NCBI GenBank assembly: GCA_051530055.1
Contig: CM121342.1
Coordinates: 4,154,001 to 4,218,000 of the forward strand
Origin: Neoechinorhynchus agilis
Taxonomy: Eukaryota > Acanthocephala
Direction: 5' to 3'
Length of the DNA: 64,000 nucleotides
In this document: piece after piece, positions 15,147-27,423 of the stretch
Position numbering within the stretch: position 1 is the first letter of the stretch
How the letters are laid out: every line of letters begins with the position of its first letter
The notes under the pieces: model-generated
The model's database searches: none
Told to the model about the DNA's origin: nothing
Seen by the model: the letters and a program-made list of their open reading frames with translations, nothing else
Made by a program: the position numbers and the translations under genes

Positions 15147-15947
15147 ATGGAACTTCTCGATCCATGTCCGGATATTCACAGTCTTTTTGTCGCATACAAC
15201 TCAGAATATTTTGAAGGTCGTCTATCATCCGTCGTCGTCGAATGGAGTAAGCGAATGACATCGTAAGTAAATTAATTGTTCACCCTGAAACAATAACAAA
15301 TTGTGTAGATGTGCCGGTGTATGTTCGTTCAATTATCGTAATCAATATTGTGTAATTCGATTAGAATGATTGGTAGATAATCTTTATGCGAACGAAGATT
15401 ATCTGTCATCGACGAAAGTGAACCTTTATTAAAATATCGTTCTCGGAAAGATTTGGTCGAAACCCTTCTACATGAAATGATCCACGCCTATTTGTTCGTC
15501 AGTGAAAAGAATCAAGACAGAAGTGCTCATGGTCCGAACTTTCAGCTTCACATGAATCGAATCAATGAGCTAGCAGGTCTCAATATTACGATATTTCATT
15601 CATTCCATGACGAAGTAGATTTGCACCGAGTTCATTGGTGGCAATGCGATGGACCATGTCAATTCCGTCGTCCGTTTTACGGATTGGTGAAGAGGGCGAT
15701 GAATAGGAAACCTGGACCGTATGATCGATGGTTTGCCGATCATCAGAAGACCTGCGGTGGACGATTTATCAAGATTCGAGAACCAAACAAAAAGAGCGAA
15801 ATAAAGAAAGCTGATGAAAAGAAGCAAAAAACGATCGATCGGTGGTTTAATCCACAAGCGGATTTCATCGATTTAAGTAACGAACGAAATGCAATAACGA
15901 AGGAACAGTTGATGAATGCTTTAAGGAATTATAGGAGTAAATGTTAA
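15147..15947 (+). CDS. SPRTN: SprT-like metalloprotease for DNA-protein crosslink repair (Spartan)
   Basis: Zinc protease that degrades proteins crosslinked to DNA. Exons 15147-15262, 15309-15363 and 15417-15947 give 233 residues. The catalytic HEMIH and the flanking segments VETLLHEMIHAYLFV and HWWQCDGPCQ are nearly those of human SPRTN, as are WSKRMTSCAGVCS and KTCGGRFIKI. The protein ends soon after a PIP-box-like QKTIDRWF, so it may bind PCNA. The long C-terminal tail and UBZ of vertebrate SPRTN are absent. Intron 1 (15263-15308, 46 nt) is GT-AG. Intron 2 (15364-15416, 53 nt) is not; removing it gives CVIRLSEPLLKYR, the exact family sequence, and it folds into a hairpin. The true N-terminus is uncertain: an upstream exon may end before 15117, or the ATG at 15147 may be the start after a ctgagcaag acceptor. 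Confidence 0.9.
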
Positions 15948-16219
15948 GGCGCGTGCCTCCTTCAAAAAAATTAATCAAATTTGTTTCGGTCCGAATAACG
16001 ACACAAAATTATTTTATTAATATTTCGTCCGTAGAACTTGTAAGTTTTTGGAGACTCGAGCGAGGACTTTATGAGTTGGGTTCTCTTAAAGCGAACCAAG
16101 TGAGTTTAGTGTGTTTTCTTGAATAAAAGTTTTACAACTTTTTTCACAATAAAAATTCGCTAATATTAAATTATTTTATTTCACCTTTATCAAAATAAAG
16201 AATAAAAATAATTCAATTT

Positions 16220-17995
16220 TAATATTTCGTCTTCTACTCGCGCGGGGACTTCAGAGTTTTTGGTTATCAAAAGACGCTTAAGACCTCGTTTTTTGATGAA
16301 AAAATATTAAATAAAATTCCATTTATTGTTTCGGTCGAGACGAAATAAAGAAAGTAATTTATTTTAGACAATTTTTATTGCGAAAAAAAAGTTATAAAAC
16401 TTTCTTTAGATTGTTTTTTAATATTTTAACCATTCCGATGAAGTCCCCGCGCGAGTAGACGAAATATTAAATTATTTTATTTCGTCTCGACCGAAACAAT
16501 AAATGGAATTTTATTTAATATTTTTTTATTAAAAAAATGAGGTCTTAAGCGTCTTTTAATAACTAGAAACTCTGAAATCCCCGCGCGAGTAGACGAAATA
16601 TTAAATTATTTTATTTCGTCTCGACCGAAGCAATAAATGGAATTTTATTTAATATTTTTTTATCAAAAAACGAGGTCTTAAGCGTCTTTTGATAACTAAA
16701 AACTCTGAAGTCCTCGCGCGAGTAGAAGACGAAATATTAAATTATTTTATTTCGTCTCGACCGAAACAATAAATGGAATTTTATTTAATATTTTTTTATC
16801 AAAAAACGAGGTCTTAAGCGTCTTTTAATAACTAAAAACTCTGAAGTCCCCGCGCGAGTAGAAGACGAAATATTAAATTATTTTATTTCGTCTCGACCGA
16901 AACAATAAATGGAATTTTATTTAATATTTTTTTATCAAAAAACGAGGTCTTAAGCGTCTTTTAATAACTAAAAACTCTGAAGTCCCCGCGCGAGTAGAAG
17001 ACGAAATATTAAATTATTTTATTTCGTCTCGACCGAAACAATAAATGGAATTTTATTTAATATTTTTTTATCAAAAAACGAGGTCTTAAGCGTCTTTTAA
17101 TAACTAAAAACTCTGAAGTCCCCGCGCGAGTAGAAGACGAAATATTAAATTATTTTATTTCGTCTCGACCGAAACAATAAATGGAATTTTATTTAATATT
17201 TTTTTATCAAAAAACGAGGTCTTAAGCGTCTTTTAATAACTAAAAACTCTGAAGTCCTCGCGCGAGTAGAAGACGAAATATTAAATTATTTTATTTCGTC
17301 TCGACCGAAACAATAAATGGAATTTTATTTAATATTTTTTTATCAAAAAACGAGGTCTTAAGCGTCTTTTAATAACTAAAAACTCTGAAGTCCTCGCGCG
17401 AGTAGAAGACGAAATATTAAATTATTTTATTTCGTCTCGACCGAAACAATAAATGGAATTTTATTTAATATTTTTTTATCAAAAAACGAGGTCTTAAGCG
17501 TCTTTTAATAACTAAAAACTCTGAAGTCCCCGCGCGAGTAGAAGACGAAATATTAAATTATTTTATTTCGTCTCGACCGAAACAATAAATGGAATTTTAT
17601 TTAATATTTTTTTATCAAAAAACGAGGTCTTAAGCGTCTTTTAATAACTAAAAACTCTGAAGTCCCCGCGCGAGTAGAAGACGAAATATTAAATTATTTT
17701 ATTTCGTCTCGACCGAAACAATAAATGGAATTTTATTTAATATTTTTTTATCAAAAAACGAGGTCTTAAGCGTCTTTTAATAACTAAAAACTCTGAAGTC
17801 CTCGCGCGAGTAGAAGACGAAATATTAAATTATTTTATTTCGTCTCGACCGAAACAATAAATGGAATTTTATTTAATATTTTTTTATCAAAAAACGAGGT
17901 CTTAAGCGTCTTTTAATAACTAAAAACTCTGAAGTCCCCGCGCGAGTAGAAGACGAAATATTAAATTATTTTGTTTCGTCTCGACCGAAGCAATC
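16220..17995. repeat. Tandem array, 137 bp unit, with one inverted leading unit
   Basis: About 12 units from 16436 onward, each holding cccgcgcgagtagaagacga, a 27-bp imperfect palindrome (gacgaaatatt...ttatttcgtc), and gaggtcttaagcgtctttta. One unit at 16220-16345 lies in the opposite orientation ahead of the array. Later units differ by almost nothing except tcctcgcgcg versus ccccgcgcg, so the array was recently homogenised. Region 15948-16220 is SPRTN 3' flank; 17995-18430 shows nothing I can support. Confidence 0.95.
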
Positions 17996-18429
17996 TATGG
18001 ATAAAATCTTTACAATCCTTCGAATTTGCTTTTAAATATCAGCATTTCCACCTCGTTCACTCGAATAAGACATTCAGAAATAGAAAACTTGTGGGCTTAG
18101 GTATTTTCGCTAAATGTTAGAAAAATGGTTTGTTTGGAATTTAGGAGAACGCAAATCAAAAACCGTCAATTCCGAAAACGAATGAGTGTCAGTCGCTTTC
18201 TCTACCGTGCCGTTTCCTACGTTTCGGTCGTGTTTGCGGTAGACTTGCACAAGAAATTGGACGGCGGATCAGGGAATCGGAAACACAATACGGAACCAAC
18301 GCTTCTTTCCGTTTTCTTCCCATTTAGAGCTCCGTGGAGGTTTACGTCAAGTGGTGCCGGCAACTCCGAACGATGGGCCCCTATTTCACTCTTTAGGTCC
18401 GGAAAAATAAATGGGAGATTTGGATTTTT

Positions 18430-21290
18430 TTTAGTAGAAGCGTTTTTTGGAAGTTCCTTCGAAATAATCGATAAATATCGGCGATTTTTTAGGTTTTTTG
18501 GAAATCCCCCCGAAATGGTCGATGAATATCGGCGATTTTTTTAGATTTTTTGGAAGTTCCTTCGAAATAATCGATAAATATCGGCGATTTTTTAGGTTTT
18601 TTGGAAATCCCCCCGAAATGGTCGATAAATATCTGCGATTTTTTAAGGGTTTTAAGAAATCCCCCCGAAATGATCGGTAAATATCGTCGATTTTTTTAAG
18701 GGTTTTAAGAAATTCCCCCGAAATGATGGATAAATATCATCGATTTTTTAAGGGTTCTTAAGAAATCCCCCCGAAATGATCGATAAATATCTGCGATTTT
18801 TTAGGTTTTTAAGAAATTCCCCCGAAATGATGGATAAATATCATCGATTTTTTAAGGATTCTTAAGAAATCCCCCCGAAATGATCGATAAATATCTGCGA
18901 TTTTTTAGGTTTTTAAGAAATTCCCCCGAAATGATCGATAAATATCATCGATTTTTAAGGGTTTTTAAGAAATCCCCCCGAAATGATCGATAAATATCGT
19001 CGATTTTTAAAGGTTCTTAAAAAATCCCCCGAAATGATCGATAAATATCGTCGATTTTTTAAGGATTCTTAAAAAATCCCCCGAAATGATCGATAAATAT
19101 CTGCGATTTTTTAGGTTTTTAAAAATTCCCCCGAAATAATCGATAAATATCCGATTTTTAGGGTTTTTAAGAAATCCCCCGAAATGATCGATAAATATCG
19201 TCGATTTTTAAAGGTTCTTAAAAAATCCCCCCGAAATGATGATAAATATCGTCGATTTTTTAAGGTTCTTAAAAAATCCCCCGAAATGATCGATAAATAT
19301 CTGCGATTTTTTAAGGATTCTTAAAAAATCCCCCCGAAATGATCGATAAATATCGTCGATTTTTAAGGGTTTTTAAGAAATCCCCCGAAATGATCGATAA
19401 ATATCATCGATTTTTTAAGGATTCTTAAAAAATCCCCCCGAAATGATCGATAAATATCTGCGATTTTTTAGGTTTTTAAGAAATTCCCCCGAAATAATCG
19501 ATAAATATCATCGATTTTTAAGGGTTTTTAAGAAATCCCTCCGAAATGATCGATAAATATCGTCGATTTTTAAAGGTTCTTAAAAAATCCCCCCGAAATG
19601 ATTGATAAATATCGTCGATTTTTTAAGGATTCTTAAAAAATCCCCCGAAATGATCGATAAATATCTGCGATTTTTTAAGGATTCTTAAAAATTCCCCCCG
19701 AAATGATCGATAAATATCTGCGATTTTTTAAGGGTTCTTAAGAAATTCCCCCGAAATGATCGATAAATATCATCGATTTTTAAGGGTTTTTTAAGAAATC
19801 CCCCCGAAATGATCGATAAATATCGTCGATTTTTAAAGGTTCTTAAAAAATTTCCCCGAAATAATCGATAAATATCGTCGATTTTTTAAGGATTCTTAAA
19901 AAATCCCCCCGAAATGATGGATAAATATCGTCGATTTTTTAAGGATTCTTAAGAAATCCCCCGAAATCATCGATAAATATCATCGATTTTTTAAGGATTC
20001 TTAAAAAATCCCCCCGAAATGATCGATAAATATCTGCGATTTTTTAGGTTTTTAAGAAATTCCCCCGAAATAATCGATAAATATCTGCGATTTTTTAAGG
20101 ATTCTTAAAAAATCCCCCCGAAATGATCGATAAATATCTGCGATTTTTTAAGGATTCTTAAAAAATCCCCCCGAAATGATCGATAAATATCGTCGATTTT
20201 TTAAGGATTCTTAAAAAATCCCCCCGAAATGATGGATAAATATCGTCGATTTTTTAAGGATTCTTAAAAAATCCCCCCGAAATGATCGATAAATATCTGC
20301 GATTTTTTAAGGATTCTTAAAAAATCCCCCAAATGATCGATAAATATCTCGATTTTTTGTTCTAAAAAATCCCCCCGAAATGATCGATAAATATCGATTT
20401 TTTAAGGATTCTTAAAAAATCCCCCGAAATGATCGTAAATATCCGATTTTTTAAGGTTCTAAAAATCCCCCCGAAATGATCGATAAATATCGTCGATTTT
20501 TTAAGGATTCTTAAAAAATCCCCCCGAAATGATCGATAAATATCGTCGATTTTTTAAGGATTCTTAAAAAATCCCCCCGAAATGATCGATAAATATCTGC
20601 GATTTTTTAAGGATTCTTAAAAAATCCCCCCGAAATGATCGATAAATATCTGCGATTTTTTAAGGATTCTTAAAAAATCCCCCCGAAATGATTATAAATA
20701 TCGCGATTTTTTAAGGGTTTTTAAGAAATCCCCCCGAAATGATCGATAAATATCGTCGATTTTTTAAGGGTTCTTAAGAAATCCCCCCGAAATGATCGAT
20801 AAATATCTGCGATTTTTTAAGGATTCTTAAAAAATCCCCCCGAAATGATCGATAAATATCTGCGATTTTTTAAGGGTTTTTAAGAAATCCCCCCGAAATG
20901 ATCGATAAATATCTGCGATTTTTTAAGGATTCTTAAAAAATCCCCCCGAAATGATCGATAAATATCGTCGATTTTTTAAGGATTCTTAAAAAATCCCCCC
21001 GAAATGATTTATAAATATCTGCGATTTTTTTAGGTTTTTAAGAAATCCCCCCGAAATGATCGATTAATATCATCGATTTTTTAAGGATTCTTAAAAAATC
21101 CCCCCGAAATGATCGATTAATATCATCGATTTTTTAAGGATTCTTAAAAAATCCCCCCGAAATGATGGATAAATATCTGCGATTTTTTAAGGGTTCTTAA
21201 GAAATCCCCCCGAAATGATTTATAAATATCTGGGATTTTTTAAGGATTCTTAAGAAATCCCCCCGAAATGATCGATAAATATCATCGATT
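18430..21290 (+). repeat. Tandem array, about 54 bp unit, roughly 50 copies
   Basis: Core unit: ccccccgaaatgatcgataa, then atatctgcgatttttt, then aaggattcttaaaaaat. Two alternating subtypes (tctgcg versus tcgtcg or tcatcg) occur throughout. The array stops about 60 bp before the COPS5 start codon, so it forms that gene's upstream region. Confidence 0.95.
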
Positions 21291-21356
21291 TGTTGTATTC
21301 AAAGTATTGCTCGATAAAAAAGCAACAACATTTATTTTCAATCTTCATTGTTTTAG

Positions 21357-23072
21357 ATGGAATTATCATTGGATTGTGAATTCGATGAAGCTGCAATCTA
21401 CAAATTTGAGCCTACATCTCATCAAAGTGACCGGGAAAGCGAGTAAGTTTTCTTTAAAATAGATTTTAAGCTTGGTTCTTAAAGTGATGAAGAATATTTT
21501 TCAAAATGTATGATATCGTCGATAGCTCTATACAAAATGACATCTCATGCCGTATCTGGTGGATCAAAGGAAGTGATGGGTATTATGATTGGAAAGGTTA
21601 TGAAGAGTCGTAATGGCCGAGGTGTCATGTGTGTGATGGATTCATTTGCCCTTCCAGTCGAAGGAACAGAAGTTCGGGTTAATGCTCACGAAGGCGCCTA
21701 CGAGTACATGTGCGAGTATATTACTCGATGCGAATTGGTTGGATTTTTATTTAAACATTTTCAAAAGATCGTTTTATCTTAGGTTCATAGGCCTGAACGA
21801 GCTATTGGATGGTATCATAGTCATCCCGGATATGGATGCTGGTTGTCTGGAATTGATGTACAGACTCAGGAAATCAACCAGCGCCATCAAGATCCTTGGC
21901 TCGCTATTGTAGTCGATCCTATACAGAATGCAAGATTCATCTGCGTTCATCGGAGTTTAGATTTCTCGTCAATCCGCATCGATACAATCGAAGTTTAGAT
22001 TTCTCGTCAGTGCGCATCTCACCTAATTCCATCTATCATTTTAACCGAATATTGAACGCAAATTATTTTGGTTCGCCATTGCAGTCGATACAATCGAAGT
22101 TTAGATTTCTCGTCAGTGCGCATCTCACCTAATTCCATCTATCATTTTAACCGAATATTGAACGCAAATTATTTTGGTTCGCATTGCAGTCGATACAATC
22201 GAAGTTTAGATTTCTCGTCAGTGCGCATCTCACCTAATTCCATCTATCATTTTAACCGAATATTGAACGCAAATTATTTTGGTTCGCCATTGCAGTCGAT
22301 ACAATCGAAGTTTAGATTTCTCGTCAGTCCGCATCTCACCTAATTCCATCTATCATTTTAACCGAATATTGAACGCAAATTATTTTGGTTCGCATTGCAG
22401 TCGATACAATCGAAGTTTAGATTTCTCGTCAGTCCGCATCTCACCTAATTCCATCTATCATTTTAACCGAATATTGAACGCAAATTATTTTGGTTCGCCA
22501 TTGCAGTCGATACAATCGAAGTTTAGATTTCTCGTCAATCCGCATCTCACCTAATTCCATCTATCATTTTAACCGTTTTCTCGGAAAAACAAAATATTTT
22601 GTTGAGAAAATAGAGATTAATTCCCTTTTTTTTGCGTGGAAAATGTTTTTTGAACGCAAATTATCTTGTTATAAGGACGATTGCTAGCAAATCAGTTGAT
22701 ATAGGAGCATTCCGGACTTATGTTAAAGGGAAGCCAGTTGAAGACATGCGTAACCGAAGAATGCAGGTGCCTGAAGATAAGATTGACGACTTTGGATGCC
22801 ATTTTGAGCGGTATTACAGCCTTGACATTACCTATTTCGGTCTAGATAAGCTTACGGAATTCATGGTTAAAAGTCAAATAGCCATCTCTAATGCGTTTCC
22901 GGTGCAGTCCTTGGACCTTCAGGAACTGGATAATTTATGCAATGACGTGATTAGAAAGCTTAATGGACCAATTGGTGACAATTCTAACAAAGAAGAGAAA
23001 CAAGATGAAAAAGACGAACTGATATTGTCTGCTATCAAGGAAACGGGACTAAACTTTATACTTGGAAAATAA
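21357..23072 (+). CDS. COPS5: COP9 signalosome subunit 5, deneddylase
   Basis: Catalytic subunit that removes NEDD8 from cullins. Exons 21357-21442, 21485-21737, 21783-21934 and 22688-23072 give 291 residues (human 334). The JAMM zinc site is intact: [14 protein letters not shown] at about residues 125-138 supplies His, His, Ser and Asp, and the catalytic Glu lies in [20 protein letters not shown] and IGAFRTY are family signatures. Introns 1 (42 nt) and 2 (45 nt) are GT-AG. Intron 3 (21935-22687) is 753 nt, contains a tandem array and has no in-frame GT-AG; the best join, [15 protein letters not shown], uses an AG shared by both borders. The ATG follows ttgttttag directly, suggesting trans-splicing or a 5' UTR intron. 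The C-terminus is shorter than in vertebrates. Confidence 0.93.
21950..22560 (+). repeat. Tandem dimeric array inside COPS5 intron 3
   Basis: About six units of about 105 bp forming three near-perfect 211-bp dimers; units carry cgaagtttagatttctcgtc, aattccatctatcattttaa and gaacgcaaattattttggtt. Alternate units differ by a one-base change (gttcgccattgcag versus gttcgcattgcag), which shows that the current repeat period is the dimer. Confidence 0.93.
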
Positions 23073-23266
23073 CTTTCATTTCTGTGCAATCTTAAAAGAG
23101 ATCGACGGCGCTCACAATGATAAAAAACTTTGATATTTAGTTCATCCGCGTTTATTACTTTAAAACGTGGACTGTATTTGCTGACTTCGTCCTCTCCCCA
23201 AATCGGTTTGCCATAGATGGTCATTAACACCTTTAGAAATCTTAAAGATAAACGAGATATTTTCAA

Positions 23267-23719
23267 TCACCGCATCTTCTTCGTGTGAGAAATCGTGTAC
23301 TTGGTGCTTCCGTAAAATAAACAATCTTCAAGGTCGGTGGAACTTGACGAATGAGAATCTTGTTTATCTAATTCAGATTCACTCTCTTTAGAATACTCAC
23401 TGCATTCTGGACTCTCAAGAGTACCGTTCAGACTAGTGGACGCTTCCATAATTTCAGATGATGGATACAATCTTTTAATCAAAGATTCGGAATCAGTGGT
23501 AACTACTCCAGCGATTGATTGAAACATACCGATTCGCCAAGCTTCCTTTAGAATATCCATTGAACCGGGATTCGGACATTCGCTCAATCGCCCCAGAACA
23601 CCGTCAAGTGAGTGCTCGAGTCTTAGGAGCTGGACTGCCAATGAGGATAACTCGTCGTTTAACTCATCCATGGCTCCGAGGATTGTCTTTGCTGTACTAT
23701 GCTTTCCATTACGAGACAT
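23267..23719 (-). CDS. Unknown 150-residue protein
   Basis: Single ATG-to-stop frame. The first 50 residues look like an amphipathic coiled coil (ILGAMDELNDELSSLAVQLL, then RLEHSLDGVLGRLSE). The second half is Ser/Glu-rich and likely disordered (SECSEYSKESESELDKQ is the approximate character), ending KKMR. I do not recognise it. It ends about 195 bp from the COPS5 stop, so the two genes converge. A small coiled-coil complex subunit is a guess only. Confidence 0.6.
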   Translation of the reverse strand: MSRNGKHSTAKTILGAMDELNDELSSLAVQLLRLEHSLDGVLGRLSECPNPGSMDILKEAWRIGMFQSIAGVVTTDSESLIKRLYPSSEIMEASTSLNGTLESPECSEYSKESESELDKQDSHSSSSTDLEDCLFYGSTKYTISHTKKMR

Positions 23720-23721
23720 CT

Positions 23722-23905
23722 CGCTTCAGAATTTTTTTCGGCGAACAAATAATATTTAAAACGTATATCGACCAACTGACAAAACGAAAACCGCGTTTAA
23801 TCAAAGTCGAATTAACCCCGGCGGAAATTTCAAAAATTAAAGAAAACGAGCGTAAGCAGTTAATGAATTGTATTTATAGTTTGAAGAAATTCAATGATAT
23901 TGCAG
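23722..23905 (+). other. Possible coding exon upstream of the 239-bp array
   Basis: An open frame with protein-like composition (it includes KTYIDQLTKRKPRLIKVE and ELTPAEISKIKENERKQ) ends at a TATTGCAG-like sequence and then merges with the first repeat unit. It has no ATG of its own and lies head-to-head with the 23.3-23.7 kb gene. It could be an exon of a gene whose remainder is in or beyond the array; no family recognised. Confidence 0.3.
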
Positions 23906-26900
23906 GCGAGACAATTGTAGGAGCGGATCCGTTTAAAAGCTCCAGCATACAATTTATCCTTCAAAGCGTGGTCATTGGACGAAATAAAACCAATGACCGA
24001 TTGTGTAGGAAAGAGTTATCATTTTCAGAAGATCTCACGGTGAGCAATGATCGCTTTAATCGGATTCGTGAACGGAAACCGATTTTGTGCGGTCATTTCT
24101 AAAGCCACCAGAGAATTTTGACAAATATAATCTTTATCCAACTCAAAATAAAGGCAATTGTTGGAGCGGATCCGTTTAAAAGCTCCAATATACAATTTAT
24201 CCTTCAAAGCGTGGTCATTGGACGAAATAAAACCAATGACCGATTGTGTAGGAAAGAGTTATCATTTTCAGAAGATCTCACGGTGAGCAATGATCGCTTT
24301 AATCGGATTCGTGAACGGAAACCGATTTTGTGCGGTGATTTCTAAAGCCACCAGAGAATTTTGACAAATATAATCTTTATCCAACTCAAAATAAAGGCAA
24401 TTGTTGGAGTGGATCCGTTTAAAAGCTCCAGCATACAATTTATCCTTCAAAGCGTGGTCATTGGACGAAATAAAACCAATGACCGATTGTGAAGGAAAGA
24501 GTTATCATTTTCAGAAGATCTCACGGTGAGTAATCATCACTTTAATCGGATTCGTGAACGGAAACCGATTTTGTGCGGTGATTTCTAAAGCCACCAGAGA
24601 ATTCTACTAAAGATAATCTTTATCCAACTAAAAATAAAGGCAATTGTTGGAGCGGATCCGTTTAAAAGCTCCAGCATACAATTTATCCTTCAAAGCGTGG
24701 TCATTGGACGAAATAAAACCAATGACCGATGGTGAAGGAAAGAGTTGTCATTTTTCAGAAGATCTCACGGTGAGTAATGATCGCTTTAATCGGATTCCTG
24801 AACGGAAACCGATTTTGTGCGGTCATTTCTAAAGCCACCCGCGAATTCTGCTAAAGATAATCTTTATCCAACTCAAAATAAAGGCAATTGCAGGAGCGGA
24901 TCCGTTTAAAAGCTCCAGCATACAATTTATCCTTCAAAGCGTGGTCACGGGACGAAATAAAGCCAATGACCGATTGTGAAGGAAAGAGTTGTCATTTTTC
25001 AGAAGATCTCACGGTGAGTAATCATCGCTTTAATCGGATTCGTGAACGGAAACCGATTTGATGCGGTCATTTCTAAAGCCACCAGAGAATTCCACTAAAG
25101 ATAATCTTTATCCAACTCAAAATAAAGGCAATTGTTGGAGTGGATCCGTTAAAAAGCTCCAGCATACAATTTATCCTTCAAAGCGTGGTCACGGGACGAA
25201 ATGAAGCCAATGACCGATTGTGAAGGAAAGAGTTGTCATTTTCAGAAGATCTCACGGTGAGCAATGATCGCTTTAATCGATTCTGTGAACCGAAACCGAT
25301 TTTGTGCGGTGATTTCTAAAGCCACCAGAGAATTCTACTAAAGATAATCTTTATCCAACTCAAAATAAGGGCAATTGTAGGAGCGGATCCGTTAAAAAGC
25401 TCCAATATACAATTTATCCTTCAAAGCGTGGTCATTGGACGAAATAAAACCAATGACCGATTGTGAAGGAAAGAGTTATCATTTTCAGAAGATCTCACGG
25501 TGAGTAATGATCGTTTTAATCGGATTCGTGAACGGAAACCGATTTGATGCGGTCATTTCTAAAGCCACCAGAGAATTCTACTAAAGATAATCTTTATCCA
25601 ACTCAAAATAAGGGCAATTGTTGGAGCGGGATCCGTTTAAAAGCTCCAGCATACAATTTATCCTTTCAAAGCGTGGTCATTGGACGAAATAAAACCAATG
25701 ACCGATTGTGTATGAAGGAGTTATCATTTTCAGAAGATCTCACGGTGAGTAATGATTGTTTTAATCGGATTCGTGAACCGAAACCGATTTTGTGCGGTGA
25801 TTTCAAAGCCACCAGAGAATTCTACTAAAACGATAATCTTTATCCAACTCAAAATAAAGGCAATTGTTGGAGCGGATCCGTTTAAAAGCTCCAGTATACA
25901 ATTACCTTCAAAGCGTGGTCATTGGACGAAATAAAACCAATGACCGATTGTGAAGGAAAGAGTTATCATTTTCAGAAGATCTCACGGTGAGTAATCATCA
26001 CTTTAATCGGATTCGTGAACGGAAACCGATTTTGTGCGGTCATTTCTAAAGCCACCAGAGAATTCTGCCAAATATAATCTTTATCCAACTCAAAATAAGG
26101 GCAATTGTTGGAGCGGATCCGTTTAAAAGCTCCAATATACAATTTATCCCTCAAAGCGTGGCCATTGGACGAAATAAAACCAATGACTCGATTGTAAAGC
26201 GAGTTATCATTTTCAGAAGATCTCACGGTGAGCAATGATCGCTTTAATCGATTCGTGAACCGAAACCGATTTTGTGCGGTAATTTCTAAAGCCACCAGAG
26301 AATTCTACTAAATATAATCTTTATCCAACTCAAAATAAAGGCAATTGTTGGAGCGGATCCGTTTAAAAGCTCCAATATACAATTTATCCTTCAAAGCGTG
26401 GTCATTGGACGAAATAAAACCAATGACCGATTGTGTAGGAAAGAGTTATCATTTTCAGAAGATCTCACGGTGAGTAATGACCGTTTTAATCGGATTCGTG
26501 AACGGAAACCGATTTGATGCGGTCATTTCTAAAGCCACCAGTGACTTCTACTAAAGATAATCTTTATCCAACTCAAAATAAAGGCAATTGTTGGAGCGGA
26601 TCCGTTTAAAAGCTCCAGCATACAATTTATCCTTCAAAGCGTGGTCATTGGACGAAATAAAACCAATGACCGATGGTGAAGGAAAAAGTTATCATTTTCA
26701 GAAGATCTCACGGTGAGTAATCATCGCATTAATCGGATTCGTGAACGGAAACCGACTTTGTGCGGTCATTTCTAAAGCCACCAGAGAATTCTACTAAAGA
26801 TAATCTTTATCCAACTAAAAATAAAGGCAATTGTTGGAGCGGATCCGTTTAAAAGCTCCAGTATACAATTTAGACTTTTGTAATTGGACGAAATAAACCA

Positions 26901-27330
26901 ATGACTGATTGTAAAGGAAAGAGTTATCATTTTCATAAGATCTCACGTGAGTAATGATCGCTTTAATCGGATTCGTGAACGGAAACCGATTTTGTGCGGT
27001 CATTTCTAAAGCCACCAGTGACTTCTACTGAAGATAATCTTTATCCAACTCAAAATAAAGGCAATTGCAGGAGTGGATCCGTTTAAAAGCTCCAGTATAC
27101 AATTTATCCTTCAAAGCGTGGTCACGGGACGAAATAAAACCAATGACCGATTGTGAAGGAAAGAGTTATCATTTTCAGAAGATCTCACGGTGAGCAATGA
27201 TCGCTTCAATCGGATTCGTGAACGGAAACCGATTTTGTGCGGTTATTTCTAAAGCCACCAGAGAATTCTGCCAAAGATAATCTTTATCCAACTAGAGTTA
27301 TCATTTTCAGAAGATCCACGGTGAGTGATA
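23905..27330 (+). repeat. Tandem array, about 239 bp unit, about 14 copies
   Basis: Units contain caattgttggagcggatccg, aaagctccagcatacaattt, tggtcattggacgaaataaa and cgtgaacggaaaccgatttt. Divergence between units is several percent and the last units are shortened. Every unit has a strong acceptor-like attttcag, an 11-nt segment (aagatctcacg) and a donor-like gtgagt or gtgagc. Open frames of 60-195 codons in both strands repeat with the unit and are not called as genes. Confidence 0.95.
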
Positions 27331-27423
27331 AGCTCCAGCATTGGACGAAATAAAACCAATTAACGATTGTGAACACCCTGCAACGTCACAAACTCTCGAA
27401 AGAATTCTTCCGTATTTTACTTG

